Below, piece by piece: positions 34,010-44,990 of a stretch of 64,000 nt of DNA. The stretch is taken from positions 12,575,355 to 12,639,354 of the forward strand of contig JAGTTD010000005.1 in assembly GCA_018398585.1 (NCBI GenBank), written 5' to 3'. Source of the stretch: Simmondsia chinensis. Its lineage: Eukaryota; Streptophyta; Magnoliopsida; Caryophyllales; Simmondsiaceae. Both the position numbers and the translations under genes were made by a program. The notes under the pieces were generated by a model. It was given only the letters and a program-made list of their open reading frames with translations. It made no database searches and was not told the origin of the DNA. Within the stretch, counting starts at the first letter, position 1, and every line of letters begins with the position of its first letter.

Positions 34010-35242
34010 ACTAATATGTTCTCGGATAGAATGATCCCATATCAGATGTACCATGGAGATACCGATATATATGTTTAATCCCATTCCAATGTCTCCAGGT
34101 AGGAGTTGAGCTATATCTTGCTAATAAGTTAACTAAAAAGGTTACAATCGGCCTTGTGCAGTCAGTAGGATACATCAGTGCACCTATTGCACTTAGATAT
34201 GGCATTTTAGGGCCAAGAATTTCTTCGTTATCCCCTCGATGTCGAAAAGGGTCCTTATTTACGTCAAGGGATTAGGCGACCATTAGGGAATTCAATGGGT
34301 GTGCCTTATCCATGTTAAAACATTTTAGCACTTTTTTTTGTATAAGCAGATTGATGGACTAAAACTCCATCAGATAAGTGCTCTATTTTGCAGGCCAAGA
34401 CAATATTTTGTATTTCCGAGATCTTTCATCTGAAACTTTTTATTTAGATATGCAACAGTTTGTTTAATCGCTTCAAGAGTTCCTATGATATTTAAATCAT
34501 CAACATAGACTACGATTATAGCAAATCCATAATTCGATTTCTTAATAAAAACACATTGGCTCAGGGGATTGTTAACATATCCCTCTTTGAAGGTGTGTAC
34601 TAAGACAATTGTACCATATTCATCCTGATTGTTTTAATCCATACAAAGATATCTGTGATTTGATCGAGCACAGCTCTCAAAGTTTTAAACTATATGTATA
34701 TGGCATTTGTAGCCTTCAGGGATTTTTATATAGATATTATTATCAAGTGATCCATATAGATAAGCCATCACCACATCCATAAGACGCATTTGGAGTCCTT
34801 CATAAACCACCAAACTTATTAAGAATATAAAAATAATTGCGTCCATTACTGGTGAATATGTCTCTTCATAATGAATTCCTGGCCTCTGTGGGAAACCTTG
34901 AGCTTCAAGTGGTGCTTCATATCTGACAACTTCATTCTTTTCATTTCTTTTCCGCAAAAATACCCACTTGTATCCTACAGGTTTTGTATTTTCAGGCGTT
35001 TGGACTACAGGTCCAAAAACAACACGTTTCGTAAGTGAATTTAATTTTGCTTGAATTGCTTCTTTCCATTTTGGCCAAGCATTTCTTCTTTGGCATTCTT
35101 GAATAGATTTAGGTTGAAGATCTTCACCTTCTATAGTCAAATTAGTAGCCATAGTAGATGCAAACACTTGATCAATAATCATCTTATTTCGAGTCCATCG
35201 TATGCCACTTATAGCATAGTTTATCGAGATTTCCTCATTCAA
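34010..35242 (-). pseudogene. Copia reverse transcriptase relic, minus strand
   Basis: Read leftward from 35242: a 185-codon open piece with WKEAIQAKLNSL, PVGYKWVFLRKRNEKNEV, IHYEETYSPVMDA and YLYGSLDNNIYIKIPEGYK covers the first half of RT. A broken middle follows with IEHLSDGVLVHQSAYTKK (~34370), then MPYLSAIGALMYPTDCTRP and LLARYSSTPTWRHWNGIKH (34205-34080) from the RT end. The stretch holding the YVDD box (34640-34480) is frameshifted. The family differs from copia A and B. Confidence 0.82.
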
Positions 35243-36335
35243 TTTTCATCATTTTTCCAATTTCACGCTTTTCCAGCTTTAATTTTTCTCCCCATAATTC
35301 TAGGAACATTATTTCATAAAATTTACAATCTGCAAACCTTGCAGTAAAAATATCTCCCGCCAATGGTTAAGAATATTTTATAATTAATGGGGATCCAAAC
35401 CCAGCATAAATTCCGAGTCTACCTTGTTGTCCCATCTTTGTGTGCTGGGGTGGAGCAATTAGAACATATAGGGCAACCAAAAATTCACAGATGCGATATA
35501 TTTGGTTCTTTACTAGAAACAAGCTGCAATGGGAGGTATTTATGATAAGCAGTTAGCCTGGCACGAATCAGTGCTGCAGCATGTAATAAAAGAGGTCGCT
35601 TTTATCTGCCTAACTCTAGGCACTTATTAATCACCCACTCAAGATGAAGAGTCATAAGCTAGTGACATATGAATATAAATGATAACTCAATAGTAAAAAG
35701 CCCTTCAAAGTATGGCAGTCGGAACAAAAAGTTAGGAATGAGATGAACTAGTTCAACATCCACAATGACCTACTTCAAAATGGTCTTGGGCTTTCTTATA
35801 GACGGTTTTAAACTCATGTCGTGGCCTATTCAATTTAGTAATAGGTGTTATTTAGTGGTAAGTATCATGATAAGAAGATATTGAAGACTGGTCGTTACTA
35901 AGCCACTTATTATACATGAGTGCTTCAAAAATTAGCAATAGTCTATATCATGAATCACATGCTTAGGATAATATTCGTGTGCAAAGTGCATTATATGAAT
36001 ACTACTAATCACTATTTGCATGATTTTTTAACTTTAGCCACCAAACAAGAGGCATATCAAGCTCAATAGTTCATAGATGAATGCCATAGGTAAACTAATG
36101 CTAGTCAAAGACATCCTTTGAGAATGATACACCATACGCTTGATTTACTTCTTGCTTGGCATGTAATAGCCCTCAAGGTGTATTAATTCTAGTAACCTGT
36201 CTTTACTTTGATATATGTCCTTAATATGTTTATCATCATATAAGAATACTACCTTGTGTGGTTTTACTATCTCGATTATGCTTGCTACCTTGACTATATA
36301 AAGGTATTCTGTACATGACACTTGACATTTTCCAT
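35243..36335. other. Unassigned stretch
   Basis: The part next to the RT relic may be its integrase linker, but no motif is certain. No repeat was recognised. Confidence 0.45.
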
Positions 36336-36339
36336 GTGC

Positions 36340-36790
36340 ACACTCATCACCATGGTCTGTCCTGGTGCAATCACCTGCAACAAGTGCGACATTCCTCACC
36401 ATAGTCCGCCCTAGTGCAATGACCTGCAACGGGTGTAACATTCACCACCATGGTCTGCCCTCGTACAATCACAAAATGGGGGCGACATTCATCACCATGG
36501 TCCACCGTATTGAAATCACCGGCAATGGGTGCAACATTCATCACCATGGTTCGCCCTGGTGCAATCACGCACAACGGGTGCAATATTCATCACCATGGTC
36601 CGCCCTGTTGCAATCACCCGCAATGAGTGTGACATTAATCACAATGGTCCGCCCTGGTGTAATCACCCGCAATGGGTGCAACATTCCTCACCATGGTCCG
36701 CCCCGGTGCAATCATCCGCAACGGGTACAACATTCCTTACCATGGTCTGCCTTGGTGCAATCACCCGCAATGAGTGCAACACCCCTCGGG
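36340..36790. repeat. 49-bp minisatellite, about 9 copies
   Basis: CACCATGGTCCGCCCTGGTG followed by CAATCACCCGCAACGGGTGC and AACATTCAT recurs every ~49 bp (near 36350, 36400, 36448, 36497, 36545, 36594, 36643, 36692 and 36742). Since 49 is not a multiple of three, every frame is open over the array on both strands, so I reject the several ~100-160 codon frames there as genes. GCAACGGGTGC overlaps a CACCCGC...GGGTG inverted pair. Confidence 0.9.
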
Positions 36791-36799
36791 GACATACTC

Positions 36800-37302
36800 A
36801 TCATGTTAACTACATTACAGTATATTACATACTATTTACTCGGGCAGTAAATGAACAACACAATATATTTGGCACTTTAATCTTTTCTAACCAAGCTACA
36901 CCTATCACCATTATAACGACTAGGTGTATGAATTCAACCACCTCTGGTTCTAGCCAAAAGTGTCTTTGCCTATCAAATTAACATGAGCTTGATGCATCCC
37001 ACACATCGCTTTATGAATTTTACTAACCAAATATACCTAGGGGCTAATCATGATAGTGATATCCTTACACTCTTATCACATAGAGCTTGAATCGCCATTA
37101 CCACTTACTGGTATAAAGGAGCAAAACGCTTGATTACTTTAAGTTTCAAAAGAACTTAGAGGCCCAGACTCTTCTAAATATTCTTACATAAATAAGAGCT
37201 ATGACATAAGATGCTCTACCAAGATCCACGACTATGCTAAATGCCATATTAAAGTTCATGATGGGTCATGCGCCCAGTTACAAGTCATAACGGCTTAAAC
37301 AT
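36800..37302. other. Unassigned stretch
   Basis: No feature recognised. The last five bases before the next element (CATAT, 37303-37307) are the candidate left target duplication of the gypsy element at 37308. Confidence 0.45.
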
Positions 37303-37307
37303 CATAT

Positions 37308-37756
37308 TGATGTAGCGGACTGAGGCGTCAAGCGCAAGCTTGGCTGAAGGACCACTGAAATCCTCAGCAAGAGCGCACTTGGTGATTAGACTTGGCGTGA
37401 TGCCAAGATCTGGCCACTTTGAACAGGTCTTTCTTCCCACGCGAGATTTTAGGGATTTCTGAGATTTTAAGGATTTTCTTACTTGATAAGCTTTGGTTTC
37501 CTTATCTGATTTGTTAATTTGAATTTCAAGTTTGAATTCTTGTCATCCTCTGTATAAAGGGGAAGAAGAGTTAAATTTTAGGTAGCCAATTGCAAATTCC
37601 AATAAATTGTTTTCTTTCTTTTGTAACCTCAATTTCTTGACCTGTGAGAAACGAGCTTATGAACCTCTTTTGTTAATTTTACTCCAGTGATAATAAAATT
37701 CAAAAGGTAAGGCCGTTGAACCTACCCGTTGCACAATTATCCCTATCACGCCATCA
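37308..37756 (+). repeat. 5' LTR of the 37-kb gypsy element
   Basis: This 449-bp LTR runs from TGATGTAGCGGAC to CACGCCATCA. It includes a GAGGCGTCAAG zone, TGTATAAAGGGG as probable TATA box (37551-37562), and GATAATAAAATTC near 37689. Confidence 0.85.
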
Positions 37757-37758
37757 TC

Positions 37759-37772
37759 TGGTATCAGAGCAC
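37759..37772 (+). promoter_or_regulatory. Primer binding site for tRNA-iMet
   Basis: TGGTATCAGAGCAC two bases after the LTR is an exact match to the plant initiator tRNA-Met site. Confidence 0.85.
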
Positions 37773-37789
37773 AGTTCGTTTCCTGAACG

Positions 37790-38830
37790 ATGGCACCCAA
37801 TAGACGACAGACGAATGCCACTGTTGAGGGCGTTACTGACCGAGACGATCATCAACAGCATGAAAGGAGATTGGAGGAATTGAAAGAGAGATTCCAGCAG
37901 ATCAAGGAGCACTTGATCCGAATTGGAGCCAACCTCAACCCATCGGGTAGAGCTAGGCCCCAACACCCACCTTCACCGAGTGTAATAGGTGAAGACTTGA
38001 AGAATTTATTTCATGATGAAGAAATGCCAGAACCAAGATTCAAATGCCATCAGCTCCATATTTATGACAGTGAGGATCGGAGGTGGGAATCCGGACTTCA
38101 GATTTAAATACCCGAGTTCAATGGAGGAGGACGCCCAGGGGAGTTTTCAGATTGGCGTGTAGCTATTTAAGATGTCCTCAAATTAAGAGAAATACCTAAG
38201 CGGAAGCAGGCGTCGGTCGTTGCTACCGGCGTTCGAGGTAGGGCAGCTGCTTGGTGGTACCAATTAAAGTAAACTCGATTTCGGCAACGGAAGTCCAAGG
38301 TTAAGACGTGGGAGAAGATGAAGAAGCACCTTCGTAGCGCCTTCTTACCACACAAACAGGCACGGATGATGTACCAGCGCCTTCAGGGGTTACACCAAGG
38401 CTCCAAGTCTGTGGAGGAATATACTGTTGACTTTAATTCTCTAGTCGCCAGAAACGACTTGATGGAGTCCGAAGAGCAGCTGGCGGATCGCTTTGTTGGC
38501 GGCCTAAGAGAGTCCATCCAAGATGTACTCAACCTGTTTGACATTTTTACCGTGGCTGAAGCATCTCAGAGAGCTGTGAAATTAGAACGGCAGCAAAGGC
38601 GCCTTTCTTCTTGTAGAGTCAGAAACAATCAGGTTAGTGGAAGGGAGGTGAACCGTGTGGCGCCAAAGCAAACCCCGAACGCCCAAAACGAACAACTGCC
38701 AGTCATTATAGGAAAGCAAATCAATCAAGAAGTAGCGGGTTCTTTAGCAATACATTACTTCAAGTGCGGAGAAATGGGTCACCGTGCCTCCTAATGCCGA
38801 AAGGGAGATAGGCCAGGTAAGGCTCTTCTC
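37790..38830 (+). pseudogene. Gypsy gag (capsid and nucleocapsid)
   Basis: Translation likely starts at ATG 37790 (MAPNRRQTNATVEG), 18 bp after the primer site. An acidic coiled-coil-like segment (HERRLEELKERFQQIKEHL) lies at residues ~24-42. Stops at 38105, 38168 and 38270 break the frame. The capsid core resumes at 38318 with the gag motifs AAWWYQL, LPHKQARMMYQRLQGL and VEEYTVDFNSLV. The zinc knuckle near 38757 reads FKCGEMGHRAS then a stop where the last part with Cys should follow. Gag packages element RNA. Confidence 0.88.
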
Positions 38831-38887
38831 ATTAACGAGCCCACTGAAGAAAAAGGCGAGACCATTGAAGAGGAAGGTCAAGAAGTC

Positions 38888-39472
38888 TTGATGGAACCAG
38901 AAGAAGATCCCGTTGAAGGAGAAGAGGGTCAGTGTTTAATTGTAAGGCGTGTCTGCCTCACGCCAAGAAATGACCAAGGAGACGGTTGGTTGAGGAACAA
39001 TATTGTCCAAACGACATACACCATTAACGGTAAAGTCTGCCATGTAGTCATAGACTCGGGGAGCTGTGAGAATGTCATTTTCGAGGGGGCGGTAACTAAG
39101 TTAGGCTTAAAGACAGAAGTGCACCCGCAGCCTTACAAGTTGTCTTGGCTAAAGAAGGGCAGTCAGGTCATGGTTTCCAAGCGATGTTATGTCGATTTTT
39201 CTATTGGACCCAAGTATCAAGAGGAAGTATGGTGCGATGTAGTCGCCATGGATGCATGCCACCTGCTCTTAAGACGTCCTTGGCAATATGACCGAGGAGC
39301 TGTGCACGATGGAAGGAGAAACATGTATAGTTTTCTCTATGAGGGGGTCAAGACAGTGCTATTACCAAGGAAGGAGGAGAAACCAAAGGCTTCCGTAGCC
39401 CAACACCCCAATGTGCAGGGTCGCGCCATGTTTTCCAAGAAGTTTGCACCTCTAAAATTGTATTCGTCCTGA
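38888..39472 (+). pseudogene. Gypsy aspartic protease
   Basis: An open piece of 194 codons has an acidic N-terminal linker and the active site VIDSGSCEN (~39047-39075), followed by flap and hydrophobic C-terminal strands (CHLLLRRPWQYDRGAVHDG). The last motif is the one that in gypsy elements reads LLGRPWQ; here Gly is replaced by Arg. It cleaves the gag-pol polyprotein in intact relatives. A frameshift near 39470 separates it from RT. Confidence 0.88.
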
Positions 39473-39504
39473 TTGGGAAAGAAGCTGAAGTTGTTCCCAA
39501 AGAA

Positions 39505-40430
39505 TTGCCAAGAGAGATTGGGTCCCTACTGAGGGAGTTTGCTGATGTGTTCCCAGAGGACTTACCGGAGACACTACCGCCTTTGTGTGACATTCAGCAC
39601 AGGATTGACCTTGTTCCTTGTGCATCTTTACCAAACAAGCCTCACTACCGCATGAGTCCTTCTGAGCATGAGAAGCTCAGATGCTAAGTTGAAGAGCTGC
39701 TTGCTAGAGGCTTCATTAGGGAAAGCTTTAGCCCTTGTGCTATTCCAGCCTTGCAGACGCCATAAACAAGATAACGGTTCGATACTGCTTCCCCATCCCA
39801 AGACTGGATGATTTGTCCGATCGGTTGCAAAGCACCAAGGTATTCTCCAAGCTGGACCTGAAAAGTGGCTACCATCAGATCCGCATATCTCCCGGGGATG
39901 AATGGAAGACAGCTTTTAAGATAAGAGAGGGTTTCTATGAGTGGTTGGTTATGCCATTTGGCATTTCGAACGCGCCTAGTACCTTCATGAGGTTTATGAA
40001 CCAGGTATTACGTCTGTTTATTGGCAAGTCCTTCGCCGTCTATTTTGACGATATTTTAATTTATAGCCGTAATCGTAGTGAGCATATTGATCATTTGAGA
40101 GAGGTACTTCATATTCAAAGTTTGTTTGCGACATTTAAAAAGTGTGAGTTTATGAGGGAAAGAGCGACTTTCCGTTGCTTCATTGTTTCCAAGGGCGGTA
40201 TTTTCACTGGCGAGGGCAAGATAGGAGCTATCCGCGACTGGCCAACGTTGAAGTCAATTGGAAAAGCCTGAAGCTTTCAGGAGTTGGCATCATTCTACAG
40301 ACGCTTTGTTCCTAGCTTTAGCTCAATCATAACACCAATCATAGATCGCGTAAAGAAGGGTTCATTTGTGTGGACGCCTGGAGCTGCATCCGCTTTCGGC
40401 ATCATCAAGGAGAAGCTAACAACAGCTCCC
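39505..40430 (+). pseudogene. Gypsy reverse transcriptase (37-kb element)
   Basis: DVFPEDLPETLPP and IDLVPCASLPNKPHYRMSP (39545-39660) lead into RT, with a stop at 39685 and frameshifts near 39750. Motifs: [11 protein letters not shown] (~39785), [14 protein letters not shown] (~39843), [15 protein letters not shown] (~39949), and the catalytic box YFDDILIYS (~40040) with both Asp present and Phe in place of Val. The thumb motif ends at 40269. Some 178 codons are open. Confidence 0.9.
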
Positions 40431-40800
40431 ATGTTAGAATTACCCAGCTTTTAGAAGAGCCTTGAGCTGCACTTCGACGCCTCAAAAGCTGGTATTGGCA
40501 CCATCCTTAGTCAAGAAGGAAGGCCCATAGCTTACTTCAGTGGAAAGCTTCATGTGAGTAAGTTGAGGTATTTAACATACGACTTAGAGTTGAAGTCTTA
40601 TTTGGAAAACCATGAGTTTATTCTATACTCATACAATGTGGCCCTGAAGTTTATCAATAGCCAAGAGAAGTTGACAGAAAGGCATGCTAAGTGGGCGGGT
40701 TTCATCCAACTCTTCCACTTTTCCATCAAACACACTTCAGGCGCATTGAATAAAGTGGCTGACGCCTTGGGCAGGAGAATCGTGATCCTGGTGCAATGAA
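40431..40800 (+). pseudogene. Gypsy RNase H (37-kb element)
   Basis: HFDASKAGIGTILSQEGRP (~40472-40530) carries the first RNase H Asp. YFSGKL, LTYDLELKSYL and RHAKWAGFIQLFHF follow, to ADALGRR (~40760), where the usual Ser is Gly. A stop lies at 40453 and the frame closes at 40797. Confidence 0.88.
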
Positions 40801-40959
40801 AGACCGAGGTGGCTGGGTTCGAGCACTTCAAAGACATGTACTGTGATGATCCAACCATTGGCAGTGTAGGCCCAGCTAGGCCCAGTACCGGACTAATCAC
40901 TCCACGACGGATTCTTGTTCAAGGGGAACAAATTGTATGTCCCGAATTCTAGTTGACGT

Positions 40960-42061
40960 TAGAAAATCATAGAAGAAAAGCACAATTCAGGACATGTTGG
41001 CAGGGATAAGAGGTTGAAGCTCATTACCACAACTTACTTCTGGCCCACCATACGCAAGGAAGTTGAGAGGTTCATCAAGCGCTGCCGCACTTGTCAGATC
41101 TCTAAAGGCGGGATGACAAATGTGGTACTCTACTTACCGTTACCAGTACCAGATTAGCCATGGGCAGACGTGAGCATCGACTTTGTGTTGCGGTTACCTC
41201 GGACAATGGGCGAGGCTGACTCTGTTTTCTTTGTAGTTGATCGGTTTTCCAAAATGGCACACTTCCTTGGATGTAAGAAAGCCACAGATGCCACCCACGT
41301 TGCAAGTCTTTACTTCAAAGACGTTTACAAACTCCATGGGCTACCATCCAGCATTGTATCTGACAGAGACATTCGGTTTGTCAATCACTTTTGGTGGAGC
41401 CCTTAGAAATTGGCTAATACCACACTTTCCTTTAGCACAGTCCATCACCCGCAAACCGATGGATAGATCGAAGTAACCAATCCATCCTTAGGAAATATTC
41501 TACGATGCTTGGCCGCAGAGAACCCCAAAGGTTGGGCAATGAAACATCACCAAGCTGAGTTTGCTTATAACAGTTCTGTGAATAGAAGCATGAGATTCCT
41601 GCCATTTTAAGTTGTTTACTGTTTTGTTCCATGATCTCCCATTAACTTTTCTCCAGTCCCAGACTTGGTGCGCCCCCATGGTAAGACTGAAAAGTTCATA
41701 TCTTCCCTTTAAAACATTCACGAACCTACAAGGGTACGGTTGTTGAAGGTCAATGCCAAGTACAAGGACGACCGCGACAGCAGACGACAGGGAATTCAGC
41801 TCCAAGTTGGCGAGAAGATTTGGGCAATCTTAACTCGAGAACGCTTTTCGGCTTGGGAATATAACAAGCTCTCATCCCGTAAGATAGGTCCATTGGCGGT
41901 CTTTGAGAAGATCAACGATAATGCTTACCGACTACAGCTCCCGCCTGGTATGCGAACTTCGGACATTTTTAACGTCAACCATCTTAGCCCTTACTTTGGC
42001 GAAAATACCAGTGTTAATCCGCAGTCAAATTCGAGGGCGAATTCTCTCCACCCTGGAAGGA
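40960..42061 (+). pseudogene. Gypsy integrase (37-kb element)
   Basis: The zinc-binding part (HNSGHVGRDKRL region ~40982; CRTCQISKG ~41090) is followed by the core: Asp in SIDFVLRLP (~41173), Asp in SDRDIRF (~41360) and, after a frameshift near 41405 and a stop at 41464, the Glu in IEVTNPSLG (~41470). A stop at 41608 and another shift separate the C-terminal part, which is open from 41740. That part has the SH3-like segment (KIGPLAVFEKINDNAYRLQLP) and ends in the polypurine tract CTGGAAGGA (42053-42061). Confidence 0.88.
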
Positions 42062-42187
42062 TGATGCAGCATGCCGAGGCGTCAAGCCTCGGCTTGGCGA
42101 AAGGACAATTGAAATCCAGCAGGAGCGCACTTGGCTAGAGCAGGCTTGGTGTGACGCCAAGATATGGCCACTTTGAACGGGTCTTTC
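42062..42187 (+). repeat. 3' LTR of the 37-kb gypsy element, first part
   Basis: The first 126 bp of the 3' LTR (TGATGCAGCATGCCGAGG...) align to 37308 onward. They break at CTTTC (42183-42187), the target duplication of the nested element. Confidence 0.85.
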
Positions 42188-42529
42188 TGCTACGTTTTCC
42201 TTTGATTTTTTTTGATGTAATAAATCGCTTATGTGTGTCCCAGGTTTGAATTGGCTTTTGGCGCCAAAATTAGTTAGGTAGCTCCCGGTAGTTGTTTATC
42301 GGCGGGAGTTTAGTTTAGTGTTGGGATTTTGAAAGCTTGTTTCAATTTCCCTTTATATAGAGTGATTTTGTGTAATTTTGAGGTATTCAATGAAAATTAC
42401 TCATCTCTATGAGTTAAACTTCTCTTCTTATCTTATTCTCTCTCTATTTTCTCATCTCCTTTCAATTCTTTCTCATCCCTTACACTCTTCTTCTTAGGTT
42501 AAGATCAAGATTCAATCTCGATCTTAACA
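42188..42529 (+). repeat. 5' LTR of the nested gypsy element
   Basis: This 342-bp LTR runs from TGCTACGTTTTCC to ATCTTAACA. CTTTATATAGAG at ~42351 is a likely TATA box, and a CT-rich zone precedes GTTAAGATCAAGATTC. The end resembles the LTR at 2700-3062. Confidence 0.9.
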
Positions 42530-42530
42530 A

Positions 42531-42546
42531 TTGGTATCCGAGCTAG
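42531..42546 (+). promoter_or_regulatory. Primer binding site, tRNA-iMet-like (nested element)
   Basis: TTGGTATCCGAGCTAGG follows the LTR and differs from the standard TGGTATCAGAGCCAGG at two positions. Confidence 0.75.
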
Positions 42547-42576
42547 GTTGGCTTCCCAAACTCAGGAACAATAGCA

Positions 42577-44048
42577 ATGTCATCTGAGACAGCATTGCCG
42601 GTGGTGTAACCACCAGATCAGCTGCTGCCAAAGCAGCTTCCAGACCTCCGATGTCTGAAGCAATTGGAGGCAATCATCCTGCAGGTCAGGAGGTTGTCAC
42701 AAAGAATTTTTTGGAGAATCAATTTAAGACTTGGAGTGAATACATGATTGATCGACTCAAGGTATCGCAAGTGGAGTCAGTTCAAATGTTTCAGCAGCAA
42801 TGGGAAGAGAAATTGGAGCAACGATCTCAACAAGTCGAACTTAAATTCTCTAATCATCTCACACGCCAGACACAAGAGTTGGAAGAGAAGATTGCAATGA
42901 GGTTTGATCGTGAATTGCAGCAGTTGGATGTGAAATTAGCTGAAATTCGTGAGCAATTCAGGAGGCCTAATCCTCCTTTGGTTCTGGATCCCTTGATACC
43001 AGCTAGTGTGCTTCAGGCTAGTACTTCTGTGAGAGCTGAAACATTAATTCGTGTTGATGGAGTTCCGATTGGGTCTCAAGAGGTAGTTAATCCTGAAGGA
43101 CCTGAATGAAGTGAGCAAGATCGACCTCGACATCCAAATTGGACTGAAGCTACAGAGGGTCGAACATCAGGATTGGAACCTACCTTCAGAAATTCGGGAG
43201 TTAGTGTTGGTCATTTGGACAGGCTGCCTGATTCTTGGCAACCTCCACGATCTGGCAGCAATGAGGAGTCTTCTAATAGTCGAAGAAACAACCACAGACA
43301 GCCTAGATTGATGATCGATGCATTTGATGGTAAGGAACCTCATTCATGACTGAGAAGGTGTGAGTGTTATTTCCTTTTTTATCAAATTGACGAATCAGAG
43401 AAAGTGCAAATTGCGGCTGTGTACTTGCTTGGAGATCATGAAGTGTGGTTCTATAGCTTGATTAGAAGTAGGCCTTCCATTACTTGGTATAAATTTGCCA
43501 AGGCCTTATGTGCTCGGTTTAGTGATGAGGATGATAGTGATATTATGGATAAATTTAATAAAGTGAAGCAAGATTCAACTGTCAAGGAGTACATGACTAG
43601 GTTTGAGAATCTTCGAGCTAGCATTGTGACTGAAATTGAAGCATCAGAATCATATTATGTGTTAGCTTTCATAAGTGGTTTGAAGCCTAAGTTGAAGAAC
43701 TTAGTTAAGGCCGTTGATCCTATTGATTTGTCCACAACTTTTGCTAAAGCAAAACTCTATGAAACCACGGTCATAATAGCATGTGAGGCTTCTAGACCTC
43801 ATGGAAGTACCTCCAGATTTCAGAAGAATTCGATCAGAAACAGGTCTAACAGAGGAGAGGACAAACCGCAACAGAAGTTATGCTTTCGTTGTAATCAGCC
43901 TTATCAGTTTGGTCACAAGTGCAATCACAAGTTCCTCATAGTTGTGGAAGGTACTAATGCTGATGAACACCTTGGTGAAGTGGAAATTGCGGATGAGGAT
44001 ACTGAGTCAGATCAGGAAGTGTACAAAACTTGGAAGATGCTGCGATAG
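42577..44048 (+). pseudogene. Gag of the nested gypsy element
   Basis: Two open pieces (42651-43109 and 43404-44048) joined by frameshifted sequence form gag. The first has a Gln/Glu-rich coiled-coil-like segment (FQQQWEEKLEQRSQQVELKF). The second is the capsid core of plant gypsy gag (RLFYQI-type region near 43360; VWFYSLI; WYKFAKALCARF; VKEYMTRFENL; FISGLKPKLK) and ends with a CCHC-type knuckle, CFRCNQPYQFGHKCNHK (~43881). ATG 42577 may be the original start, but a stop follows at 42607. Confidence 0.88.
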
Positions 44049-44736
44049 AGATTTCAGTTAAGGCTCTTACCGTAATGGAGCTCATAGTACAATCCGGATT
44101 AGAGGAACAACTGGTAAGAGGTCCATTATCATTCTTATTGATAGTGGGAGTACTCATAGCTTCATAGATCCCAAAGTTGTCAAGAAAGTGGGTCATGAGG
44201 TAATCAAAACTCACCCGCTTGCAGTCGCAGTTGCTGATGGGAAGACAGTGACCACGCAGAACAAATGCCAAGGATTCTCTTGGTTGATGCAAGACCATAA
44301 GTTCAGCTATGACTTTAGAATCCTTCCTTTGGGAGGGTGTGACATGGTGCTTGGGGTGGATTGGATGAGATCCTATAGTCCGGTATTATTTGATTATGCA
44401 AACCTCTCGGTGTCATTTGATGTTCATGGGTCCAAAGTCACACTGCAGGGAATTGCTAAACCGGCTCATTTGCAAGTCATCAAGGGCAGTAAGCTCAAGA
44501 AGGGCCTTCAAGGTTGTGCATACCAATGGGTGGGCCAATTGCTTGCCATTGCATCAGCAGAATTGACTGCCATTACAGAACCTGAGGTGCGAAATTTGGT
44601 AGCTGAGTTTGAAGATGTGTTCGAAGTGCCTAAGTCATTACCTCCTAAGAGGAGTTTTGATCATGAGATCCCTCTCAAAGAGGATGCAGAGCTGGTGAAG
44701 ATCAGGCCCTATAGGCATCCTCATGCTCACATTAGT
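44049..44736 (+). pseudogene. Protease and start of RT of the nested gypsy element
   Basis: A retropepsin active site LIDSGSTHSFIDPK (~44137-44178) and the C-terminal motif CDMVLGVDWMRSY (~44339-44378) are intact. The RT leader (VFEVPKSLPPKRSFDHEIPL, ~44617-44680; KIRPYRHPHAH, ~44698) then stops abruptly where LTR sequence begins. A frame change lies near 44060 after gag. Confidence 0.88.
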
Positions 44737-44990
44737 TAGGTAGCTCCCGGTAGTTGTTTATCGGCGGGAGTTTAGTTTAGTGTTAGCATTTTGAAAGCTT
44801 GTTTCAATTTCCCTTTATATAGAGTGATCTTGTGTAATTTTGAGGTATTCAATGAAAATTACTCATCTCTATGAGATAAACTCTCTTCTCATCTTATTCT
44901 CTCTCTATTTTCTCATCTCCGTTCAATTCTTTCTCATCCCTTACTCTCTTCTTCTTAGGTTAAGATCGAGATTCAATCTCGATCATAACA
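44731..44990 (+). repeat. 3' LTR of the nested gypsy element, 5'-truncated
   Basis: Starting at ATTAGTTAGG, the sequence matches 42269-42529 with few changes and ends GATCATAACA. The first 81 bp of the LTR are deleted together with most of pol. Confidence 0.9.

Larger units (their letters stand above)
42188..44990 (+). mobile_element. Nested gypsy element with internal deletion
   Basis: The 5' LTR is 42188-42529. Gag and protease follow, then the first residues of RT at ~44700-44729, which join directly to the interior of an LTR copy at 44731. The right end is 44990. The 5-bp target duplication CTTTC is perfect (42183-42187 and 44991-44995), and the host LTR reads on across it. RT, RNase H, integrase and the first ~81 bp of the 3' LTR are missing, so the element was not autonomous after the deletion. 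The LTRs are very similar, so it is younger than its host. Confidence 0.93.

Noticed and set aside
36365..36981. Overlapping open frames of 100-160 codons on both strands
   Set aside because: They lie in the 49-bp minisatellite, whose unit length lets every frame read through. Their His/Asn/Pro-rich text is a translation of the repeat.
42577..42607. ATG 42577 as the working gag start of the nested element
   Set aside because: A stop follows within about ten codons and the frame differs from the gag frame at 42651, so the true start cannot be decided.
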